Source: Bacteroidetes bacterium HGW-Bacteroidetes-12 (lineage in GTDB: Bacteria > Bacteroidota > Bacteroidia > Flavobacteriales_E > Vicingaceae). Taken from it: DNA of 12,075 nucleotides. The stretch covers positions 1-12,075 of the forward strand of contig PHDR01000047.1 in NCBI GenBank assembly GCA_002841035.1, read 5' to 3'. How positions within the stretch are numbered: position 1 is the stretch's first letter; each line of letters begins with the position of its first letter. Position numbers and translations under genes: made by a program. The notes below the pieces were generated by a model. That model searched no databases and had not been told where the DNA came from. It saw only the letters and a program-made list of their open reading frames with translations. Positions 6,362 through 12,075 of the stretch are shown here, piece after piece.

Positions 6362-8455
6362 ATGAAACATTTAAGCACATTACTATTAGCACTAATATTT
6401 ATTACAGGTCTAAATGCCCAAAAATTAGACAGAAGCAAAAAACCTGCTCCTGGACCTGCTCCTGTAATCAACATTGGCAAGCCAGCAACATTTACGCTTC
6501 CAAACGGATTAAAAGTTTTTGTAGTTGAAAACCATAAATTACCAAGAGTTGCTTTTTCATTAAGCCTAGATATTGACCCAATTTTAGAAGGAGATGCCGC
6601 TGGTTTTGTTGATGCAACAGGTCAGTTATTAGAAAGAGGAACAAAAAACCGCACAAAACAACAATTGGATGAAGAAATTGATTTTATTGGAGCTTCAATA
6701 AGTACATCTTCAAAAGGCGTTTACGCTGCTTCCTTAAAAAAACATCAAGACAAATTATTAAATATTATGTCTGATATTATTTTAAATGCTGATTTCAAAC
6801 AAGAAGAATTAGATAAAATTATTACCCAAACTAAATCAGGGTTAGCATCTTCCAAAGATGATCCAGATGCAATTGCAAGTAATGTTAAATCGGTGTTGTT
6901 GTATGGAAAAAAACATCCTTATGGAGAAGTTGTTACAGAAGAAAGCGTTGAAAAAGTAACATTAGAGCAATGTAAAAAATATTACACCACCTATTTTAAA
7001 CCAAATGTAGCTTACTTAGCTATTGTTGGTGATGTTACAGTTGCAGAAATAAAACCATTAATAGAAAAATATTTTGCAAATTGGGAAAAATCAGACGTGC
7101 CTGTAAATAAATACAAAACTCCATCTACACCTTCAAAAACAACGGTTGCTTTTGTGCATAAAGAAGGAGCAACACAATCAGTTATAAACATTACTTATCC
7201 AATCAATTTAAAACAAAACAATCCTGATGTAATTAAAGCTCAAATGATGAACTCCATATTAGGAGGAAGTGCTACAGCTCGTTTGTTTATGAACTTGAGA
7301 GAAACTTATGGCTATACGTATGGAGCATATTCAAGAATTAGTGCTGATGAAATAGTAGGAAATTTTAACGCTTTTGCGAAAGTTAGAAATGAGGTTACTG
7401 ATAGTGCTTTAACACAATTTATGGTTGAGCTAAACAGAATTGTTGATGAAAAAGTTACTGATGAAGAATTGCAAAACATAAAAAATTATATGTCTGGCAC
7501 ATTTGCTTATTCCTTGCAAGATCCTCAAACCATTGCACGATTTGCAATCAACACCGAAAAATATAAATTACCAGCCGATTATTATGCTACCTATTTAAAA
7601 CAAATTGCTGCCGTAACCATTGATGACATCAAAGAAATGGCTGAAAAATATATCAAACCAAGCAATGCTCTTATTTTAATTGTTGGTGATAAAAAAACAG
7701 CAGAAAAATTAACTTCTTTTGATGCAGAAAACAAAGTAAGTTTTTACGATACCTATGGAAATGATTTTATAGACTTAAAACCAGCTCCAGCAGGTGTTAC
7801 AGCAAAAACAGTTATTGACAACTACATTGTTGCCAAATACGGTTTACCAAAAGGGAAAGCGTTAGACAAAAAATTAAAAGGAATAAAAGACATTACGGTA
7901 AAAATGGATGCCACTATTCAAGGGCAAACCATTAGTGTTACTCGTTACCAAAAAGCACCAAACAAATTTGCAAATGCAATGGCAATGGGAACTATGGTAA
8001 TACAAAAACAAACCTTTAATGGAACCACTGGTAAAGTTAGTGGAATGCAAGGAAACAAAGATGTTACAGGAGATGATTTGGATGATTTAAAATTAAGTTC
8101 TATCCTTTTCTTAGACACTAAATATGATGAAAATGGCATTACCTATGAACTAATCGGTGTGGAACCAATTAACGGAAAAGATGCCTACAAAATGATACAA
8201 ACCAAACCAAATGGTGATACTGAAACAGAATGGTATGATGTTGTTTCTAACCTAAAAGTGAAATCTTTATCCGTTCAAGAAAATGAACAACTAGAAGATC
8301 CTATTACTGTAATTACAGAGCTTTCTGATTACAAAGCAGTAAATGGAATTCAATTTGCTCATAAAACAAAACAATCATTTGGTCCTCAAGCATTAGATAT
8401 GGTTGTAACTTCAATTGAAATTAACACTAAATTAGGCGATGAGGTTTTTGAATAA
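6362..8455 (+). CDS. M16 family non-catalytic partner with extra C-terminal domain (exported)
   Basis: The 697-residue product has a signal peptide (1-20, ending LNAQ) and a proline-rich linker (28-34). It then has two M16 halves (about 40-235 and 255-450). The zinc motif is missing: the equivalent stretch reads DATGQLLERG (84-93) with no histidine. The second half has LRETYGYTYGAYS (312-324), with R313 and Y320 matching the R/Y pair that binds substrate in non-catalytic M16B subunits. Residues from about 480 to 697 form an extra domain not found in minimal M16 subunits. Its beta-rich pattern (DAYKMIQTKPNGDTETEWYD, then SDYKAVNGIQFAHK) resembles LolA/outer-membrane-lipoprotein-sorting folds; this is inference. 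It follows the catalytic gene by 39 bp and is ended by a strong terminator. Confidence 0.9.
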   Translation: MKHLSTLLLALIFITGLNAQKLDRSKKPAPGPAPVINIGKPATFTLPNGLKVFVVENHKLPRVAFSLSLDIDPILEGDAAGFVDATGQLLERGTKNRTKQQLDEEIDFIGASISTSSKGVYAASLKKHQDKLLNIMSDIILNADFKQEELDKIITQTKSGLASSKDDPDAIASNVKSVLLYGKKHPYGEVVTEESVEKVTLEQCKKYYTTYFKPNVAYLAIVGDVTVAEIKPLIEKYFANWEKSDVPVNKYKTPSTPSKTTVAFVHKEGATQSVINITYPINLKQNNPDVIKAQMMNSILGGSATARLFMNLRETYGYTYGAYSRISADEIVGNFNAFAKVRNEVTDSALTQFMVELNRIVDEKVTDEELQNIKNYMSGTFAYSLQDPQTIARFAINTEKYKLPADYYATYLKQIAAVTIDDIKEMAEKYIKPSNALILIVGDKKTAEKLTSFDAENKVSFYDTYGNDFIDLKPAPAGVTAKTVIDNYIVAKYGLPKGKALDKKLKGIKDITVKMDATIQGQTISVTRYQKAPNKFANAMAMGTMVIQKQTFNGTTGKVSGMQGNKDVTGDDLDDLKLSSILFLDTKYDENGITYELIGVEPINGKDAYKMIQTKPNGDTETEWYDVVSNLKVKSLSVQENEQLEDPITVITELSDYKAVNGIQFAHKTKQSFGPQALDMVVTSIEINTKLGDEVFE

Positions 8456-8475
8456 CTATTTCTACTTTTGACATT

Positions 8476-8507
8476 AAAAGGACATGAATAATTCATGTCC
8501 TTTTTTT
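8476..8507 (+). terminator. Intrinsic terminator of the M16 operon
   Basis: A perfect 13-bp stem is formed by AAAAGGACATGAA (8476-8488), loop TAA and TTCATGTCCTTTT (8492-8504), running into a T-tract to 8507. It starts 20 bases after the stop of the second M16 gene. It overlaps an upstream in-frame ATG (8484) of the next gene, which argues against that ATG being used. Confidence 0.92.
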
Positions 8508-8540
8508 ATTTTTACAATCCTATTTATTGATTATTTAATC

Positions 8541-9191
8541 ATGTTCTCTCAAAAGAAACAACTTCTTAAAATCATTGCATGGTCATTACTTTCATTGCTA
8601 TTAATAATTTTTTTTTCTAATTTATTGATTATTCAATCTACAAAAAAACTTATTTACGATGATGTTTCTATAATTCCCAATAAACATGATGTTGGTCTGC
8701 TTTTAGGAACAAGTGAATACACAACTAAAGGACGAACCAATTTGTTTTTTAAATACCGAATCGAATCTGCTGCTCAATTGTATCATGCAGGGAAAATAAA
8801 ACACATTATTGTTAGTGGTGATAATAGTTTGTTGGAATACAACGAACCACGACAAATGGCAAAAGCTCTTCGTAAATTAGGCATTCCTGACAGTGTTATT
8901 ACCTTAGATTTTGCAGGTTTTAGAACATTAGATTCTGTGGTAAGATGCAAAAAAGTTTTTGGACAAACTAATTTTGTAATTATTTCGCAACAATTCCATC
9001 TTGAAAGAGCGTTGTTTATTGCTAAAAAACATGATATTGATGCAATAGGTTTTGCAGCAAAAACGCCTCCTGATAACTATTCTTTTAAAACACAAGTACG
9101 AGAATACCTTGCAAAAACATTAGCCCTTATTGATTTGTATATTTTAAATACCAAGCCAAAATTTTTAGGAGAAGAGATAAAAATAAATTAA
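8541..9191 (+). CDS. sanA: SanA/YdcF-like DUF218 membrane-anchored protein
   Basis: The 216-residue protein has one N-terminal membrane anchor (about 10-31) and a DUF218 domain facing the periplasm. Family hallmarks are VGLLLGTS (51-58), KYRIESAAQLYHAGK (71-85), IIVSGDN (89-95), YNEPRQMAKALRKLGIP (100-116), DFAGFRTLDSVVRCKKVFG (123-141) and IISQQFHLERALFIAKK (147-163). E. coli SanA is linked to envelope barrier function and vancomycin exclusion; its biochemical activity is not settled. The frame stays open to an ATG at 8484, but those 19 extra codons would be encoded by the terminator hairpin and T-tract. The ATG at 8541 gives a normal short cytoplasmic tail, so I use it. With the terminator 33 bp upstream, it should have its own promoter. 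Confidence 0.9.
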   Translation: MFSQKKQLLKIIAWSLLSLLLIIFFSNLLIIQSTKKLIYDDVSIIPNKHDVGLLLGTSEYTTKGRTNLFFKYRIESAAQLYHAGKIKHIIVSGDNSLLEYNEPRQMAKALRKLGIPDSVITLDFAGFRTLDSVVRCKKVFGQTNFVIISQQFHLERALFIAKKHDIDAIGFAAKTPPDNYSFKTQVREYLAKTLALIDLYILNTKPKFLGEEIKIN

Positions 9192-9233
9192 TAGTTAAGG
9201 AAAAAGATTTCTACTTACCTGATTTCGGGTTAC

Positions 9234-9304
9234 TTACTTTTCAACCAATACTTTTTTTCCTTTACTTTTTCTAATTCTGCAACTCACTACTTTATATTCT
9301 GGAC
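9234..9304 (-). pseudogene. Remnant copy of a formate dehydrogenase alpha 3' end
   Basis: On the minus strand these bases read PEYKVVSCRIRKSKGKKVLVEK and a TAA stop. This is almost the exact C-terminus of the formate dehydrogenase frame at 10419 (PEYKVVSCRIRKSKGKRVLVEE). At DNA level 61 of the 69 bases from the stop through the proline codon agree, and 49 of 50 bases agree between 9255-9304 and 10440-10489. The match ends abruptly after GGAC, where a REP-like hairpin begins. Only about 23 codons remain, so no product is expected. The conservative substitutions near the stop (R to K, E to K) suggest a diverged second copy rather than a very recent duplication. Confidence 0.85.
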
Positions 9305-9343
9305 CCCCTGCTGGTGAGAGTTTAGCGTAGCGTAACTCGTTCC
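9305..9343. repeat. REP-like hairpin next to a transposase remnant
   Basis: The stretch CTGGTGAGAGTTTAGCG and what follows forms a hairpin from GAGTTTA (9318-9324), loop GCGTAGCG and TAACTC (9333-9338), with a CCTGCTGG flank. It begins where the formate dehydrogenase remnant stops and ends 2 bases before the transposase remnant's stop codon. I recall hairpins with GCTGGTG flanks as the REP sequences accompanying Y1 transposases in Bacteroidota. Confidence 0.5.
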
Positions 9344-9345
9344 AT

Positions 9346-9495
9346 TTATAATTCAATTAAGTCTAACATTACTTTTTCCCCTGCAAATGTCTTTGCACTA
9401 CTATATTTCCAATCGCAAATATCTGTAACAAATCCTACTGTTACTGGGTTGTTGTGGATATAGTCAATTTTTTGTTCAATAACTTCATTGCTCCA
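9346..9495 (-). pseudogene. C-terminal remnant of a Y1 (REP-associated, IS200-like) transposase
   Basis: The minus-strand frame encodes WSNEVIEQKIDYIHNNPV (from 9495 down), then VGFVTDICDWKYSSAKTFAG and a TAA stop at 9346-9348. The KIDYIHNNPV and W-YSSA signatures are diagnostic of the C-terminal end of Y1_Tnp single-strand transposases. Only about 49 codons survive. The HUH and catalytic tyrosine motifs, which lie further upstream in the protein, are gone: the frame meets TGA at 9496-9498. A frameshift or breakpoint therefore sits directly before the conserved tryptophan. The fragment cannot be active. Confidence 0.85.
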
Positions 9496-9727
9496 TCACT
9501 ATTTGGAAATCTTGATGCTAGTCAATCTGGCTCAGCATTAATAACAATTGCTGCAATTACTTCTGCACAAGATGTAAATATTACTACTAATTCACTTCCC
9601 GTACAACGCTTTGTTGTGGGTAAAGATTGGGGAATTAATACTAATTTAATAGACCCAATTACCATTACGAACCGAAACGCCTTTTCATGGCAAAATGTAG
9701 ATATCACTAATATGTTAATGAACGCCT
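9496..9727 (+). other. Unrecognised open stretch upstream of the S74 domain (possible gene remnant)
   Basis: The plus strand is open from within the transposase remnant (a GTG at 9454) to a TAA at 9727-9729. The part after 9496 reads as a beta-rich, Thr/Asn/Ile-rich peptide (for example VNITTNSLPVQRFVVGKDWG and NLIDPITITNRNAFSW), as in the shaft of secreted or tail-fibre-like proteins. I recognise no family. It is most likely part of the same ancestral surface protein as the S74 domain, joined by a frameshift near 9719-9727. The first 14 or so codons of this open frame are antisense to the transposase remnant and are not real. Confidence 0.4.
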
Positions 9728-9763
9728 AAAACCTTCTTTTTTGATACTACTAATGTTTATGGA

Positions 9764-10357
9764 ATGAATTTTAGTAATAAAAAACAATACGGATTTATTG
9801 CTCAAGAAGTGGAATTAATTTTACCAGAATTGATTGAAAACTTAACAAAAGATGCAGTAGTTGATTCATCTCAAAATGTGATTTCACAAGCAATTAATTA
9901 CAAAACGCTAAACTATAATGCTTTTATTGCTATTTTAATGAAAGGTATGCAAGAGCAACAAAGTACCATCGATAGTTTGATGGATGCTGTTGAAACTTTG
10001 TCTAATTGCGTAAACAATGCCAACATTTGTAACGAAGATAACAGAACAAGTAATAATGAAAATGGTAAAGGACAAGTTATTAAATTAGAAAACATAAACG
10101 CAATCATTCTTCAGCAAAACTTGCCTAACCCTTTTGCAGAAAGCACGCAAATTAACTATGTTATTCCTGCCGATGTGCAAAAAGCTACCTTACTGTTTTA
10201 CGATATGAATGGCAGAATTATTAATGAAGTAAACATCAACGAACGAGGCAACGGAACACTTACTGTGTATGGCGAAAACCTTGAAAAAGGAATTTATACC
10301 TATTCGCTTATTGCTGATGGCAAACTCATTGCTACAAAAAAAATGGTGAAAAAGTAA
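9764..10357 (+). CDS. Truncated surface protein: S74 chaperone domain plus T9SS sorting domain
   Basis: The 197-residue frame carries the C-terminal half of an S74 endosialidase-type intramolecular chaperone (KKQYGFIAQEVELILPELI at 6-24, then INYKTLNYNAFIAILMKGMQEQQSTID at 44-70, a coiled-coil stem). A polar linker (about 81-112) follows. The end is a type A T9SS sorting domain (LQQNLPNPF 116-124, DMNGRII, LEKGIYTYSLIADGKLIATKKMVK). Such proteins normally have a long N-terminal shaft and a signal peptide; both are absent. The same frame extends upstream to a TGA at 9719 and encodes TPKTFFFDTTNVYG, the usual residues just before this motif, so the ATG at 9764 is internal to the ancestral domain. 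The S74 cleavage-site region (SDxRLK-type) is missing. It is probably a pseudogene fragment unless expressed from a nearby insertion. Confidence 0.75.
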   Translation: MNFSNKKQYGFIAQEVELILPELIENLTKDAVVDSSQNVISQAINYKTLNYNAFIAILMKGMQEQQSTIDSLMDAVETLSNCVNNANICNEDNRTSNNENGKGQVIKLENINAIILQQNLPNPFAESTQINYVIPADVQKATLLFYDMNGRIINEVNINERGNGTLTVYGENLEKGIYTYSLIADGKLIATKKMVKK

Positions 10358-10379
10358 GGTTTTAAATTACCTTTTAAAC

Positions 10380-10420
10380 AAAATCCAACTTTGAAAAAAT
10401 CAAAGTGGGATTTTTCTTTT
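10380..10420. terminator. Bidirectional terminator between convergent genes
   Basis: A 14-bp stem with one A-G mismatch is formed by AAAATCCAACTTTG (10380-10393), a 7-base A-rich loop and CAAAGTGGGATTTT (10401-10414), followed by TTTTTCTTTT on the plus strand. On the minus strand the stem is followed by TTTTGTTT. It starts 22 bases after the S74 gene stop and abuts the formate dehydrogenase stop (10419-10421), so it can serve both. Confidence 0.85.
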
Positions 10421-12075
10421 ATTCTTCTACCAAAACACGTTTTCCTTTACTTTTTCTAATTCTACAACTCACTACTTTATATTCTGGACACATGGCTTCG
10501 CTATCGTGTTCGTTTGAGGTAATGTTGTTTAGCATAATTTCAGGAAAATGGAATGTTGAACTTAAAATACCAGGTTTCACCTCATCGGTAATTTTTGCTT
10601 TAACGTCAACTTTTCCTCTCGGGCTTTCTATGCAAACCATATCACCTTCTTCAATAAAGTTAGTTTTAGCATCTTCAGGGTGAATTAATAAAACATCTTC
10701 TGTAAGAATTTCTACATTTCCCGTTCTTCTGGTCATAGCTCCACAGTTGTAATGTTCTAATTCACGATTGGTGGTTATTATATATGGATAATCCTTTCCG
10801 TGTGTTTCAATTTCATTACTTTCTTCAAACGCAAAAAATTCAAATTTACCTTTACCTCTTTTAAAACCTTTAATATGCATCATTTTAGTGTCAGAACCAT
10901 CAGCAAGCACGGGCCATTGTTTACCATTATTGCCTAATTCATCCCATTTAACACCAGCAAAAAATGGAACAATTTGCGAAATTTCTTTTAACATGTTATC
11001 AGCTGTATAATCACATTGTTCATATCCCATTTTACGCATCATTTCCACAATAATTTGTCCATCAGGTTTAGTGCCTTCTATTGGTTCAACTACTTTTTGT
11101 ACACGTTGTATTCTTCGTTCTCCATTAGTAAAAGTTCCTTCTTTTTCAAGAAATGATGATGCTGGTAAGAGCACAGTTGCCATTTTAGCTGTTTCGGTCA
11201 TAAATAGTTCTGAAACTATTAACATATCTAAACTTGCCATAGCTTTCATCACTTTTTGTGTATTCGGGTCTGTTTGAACCACGTCTTCACCAATAATCCA
11301 CAATGCTTTTAAATTTCCATTGATGGCAGCATCAAACATTTCTGGAATTTTGTAGCCAACATGGCTAGGTACTTTTACCCCATAAAACTGATTGTATCGT
11401 TGATTAAATTCAGGGTTGGTAACATCTAAATATCCTGCTCCTTGGTGAGGTTGGGCTCCCATGTCGGCAGCTCCTTGCACATTGTTTTGCCCTCTTAATG
11501 GATTTACTCCTGCTCCTTTTTTCCCTACATTTCCTGTTATCATTGCCAAATCAGAAATTAATTGAACTGTAAATGTTCCTTGTGTATGTTCGGTTACTCC
11601 TAATCCATGAAACTCCATAGCTGCATTGGCTTTAGCATAAGCCATTGCTGCTTCTCTCACTAAGTTTTTATCAACTCCTGTAATTTTTTCTAATTCGTTG
11701 ATGTCTAATTTTAGGATTTCTGCTTTCATTTCTTCGTAACCCTCACACCTGCTTTCTATAAATTCTTTATCTTCTAACCCTTCAAGGATAATGAAATATA
11801 ACATCATATTCAACAATGCCACATTGGTTCCTGGACGCAATTGTAAGTGATAGGTAGCATATTTGGCTAATTCTATTTTTCTTGGATCAACAACAATCCA
11901 ATAGAGATCAAACACACCATCAGTTAGAGCCCGTTTACCAATACAATAAAAACCTATTGCTGTTTCATCGAGTACGAATACAAAAGTTATATAAGGATTA
12001 TCATTCACTTCTTTTATAGACTCATCTATTAGCTCGATGGCAACTTCCTTTTCTTCAGCAGAAAAGCCTTCATTG
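10419..12075 (-). CDS. fdhF: Chimeric frame: GNAT N-terminal half fused to formate dehydrogenase alpha C-terminal part (5' partial)
   Basis: The frame is open from the window edge to a TAA at 10419. From about 11885 downward it is the molybdopterin-dependent formate dehydrogenase alpha subunit. It starts at DPRKIELAKYATYHLQLRPG, then GVNPLRGQNNVQGAADMG (molybdopterin-binding), ALWIIGEDVVQTDPN, LPASSFLEKEGTFTNGERRIQ, and RELEHYNCGAMTRRTGN with a molydop_binding C-terminal domain. About 488 residues are present. The N-terminal iron-sulfur domain(s) and the active-site Cys/Sec segment, needed for formate oxidation to CO2, are missing. Upstream, the same frame encodes part of a GNAT acetyltransferase instead, so the product is not a functional dehydrogenase as read. 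A GTG at 12008 is a possible in-frame start but is internal to the GNAT part and has no family support. Confidence 0.85.
   Translation of the reverse strand, partial: NEGFSAEEKEVAIELIDESIKEVNDNPYITFVFVLDETAIGFYCIGKRALTDGVFDLYWIVVDPRKIELAKYATYHLQLRPGTNVALLNMMLYFIILEGLEDKEFIESRCEGYEEMKAEILKLDINELEKITGVDKNLVREAAMAYAKANAAMEFHGLGVTEHTQGTFTVQLISDLAMITGNVGKKGAGVNPLRGQNNVQGAADMGAQPHQGAGYLDVTNPEFNQRYNQFYGVKVPSHVGYKIPEMFDAAINGNLKALWIIGEDVVQTDPNTQKVMKAMASLDMLIVSELFMTETAKMATVLLPASSFLEKEGTFTNGERRIQRVQKVVEPIEGTKPDGQIIVEMMRKMGYEQCDYTADNMLKEISQIVPFFAGVKWDELGNNGKQWPVLADGSDTKMMHIKGFKRGKGKFEFFAFEESNEIETHGKDYPYIITTNRELEHYNCGAMTRRTGNVEILTEDVLLIHPEDAKTNFIEEGDMVCIESPRGKVDVKAKITDEVKPGILSSTFHFPEIMLNNITSNEHDSEAMCPEYKVVSCRIRKSKGKRVLVEE
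11898..12075 (-). other. GNAT acetyltransferase N-terminal half, joined in frame to FdhF
   Basis: The 59 complete codons from the edge read NEGFSAEEKEVAIELIDESI and continue to YITFVFVLDETAIGFYCIG and LTDGVFDLYWIVVDP. This is the layout of a GNAT N-acetyltransferase: substrate-side helices, then beta strands up to the YWIxVDP strand before the acetyl-CoA loop. The expected next element, the Q/R-x-x-G-x-G/A acetyl-CoA loop, is replaced by RKIELAKYATYHL of formate dehydrogenase. The join lies at or near 11883-11897 (Ile-Val-Val-Asp-Pro), a segment both families share. Confidence 0.75.

Noticed and set aside
9192..9233. Terminator or small gene directly after sanA
   Set aside because: No stable hairpin with a T-tract and no open frame of note; the stretch looks like featureless intergenic DNA before the dehydrogenase remnant.
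9454..9495. N-terminus of a plus-strand gene starting at GTG 9454
   Set aside because: These codons are antisense to the clearly recognisable IHNNPV segment of the transposase remnant.

Overview
The window looks like chromosomal DNA from a low-GC member of the Bacteroidota, probably a flavobacterium-like aerobe. The signs are a C-terminal type IX secretion (T9SS) sorting domain, TAnnTTTG-type -7 promoter boxes, starts without Shine-Dalgarno sequences, intergenic hairpin and heptad repeats, and a COX15-type heme A synthase. No rRNA, tRNA or CRISPR array was recognised.

Left part (1-5005). A minus-strand pair encodes an unnamed polytopic membrane protein and, 9 bp later, heme A synthase. Endonuclease III (nth) follows on the plus strand, and then a minus-strand AAA+ ATPase of the DUF4143 family. 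Most gaps here hold a different short repeat: a roughly 10-bp decamer series (68-112), 31 heptamers in two spellings (2493-2709), six 15-mers (3401-3490), two and a half 32-mers in the ATPase promoter (4645-4725) and a nested-palindrome element (4809-4868).

Middle (5006-9191). Two adjacent genes encode exported M16 peptidase-family proteins. The first has the HxxEH zinc site. The second lacks it, has the R/Y pair of the non-catalytic partner and carries an extra C-terminal domain. They probably form one heterodimeric periplasmic protease. A strong intrinsic terminator ends the pair, followed by a SanA/DUF218 envelope protein.

Right part (9192-12075). This is a rearranged zone. It holds, in order: a 24-codon remnant matching the 3' end of the formate dehydrogenase gene found 1.2 kb away; a REP-like hairpin; the C-terminal remnant of a Y1 (REP-associated) transposase; an unrecognised open stretch; and the frameshifted C-terminal part of an S74-chaperone/T9SS surface protein. 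Convergent to this is a minus-strand frame in which the C-terminal two thirds of a formate dehydrogenase alpha subunit are joined in frame to the N-terminal half of a GNAT acetyltransferase, at a shared Ile-Val-Val-Asp-Pro segment. That join is either a real microhomology fusion or an assembly chimera, and it is the most unusual thing in the window. No complete new biological system could be demonstrated.
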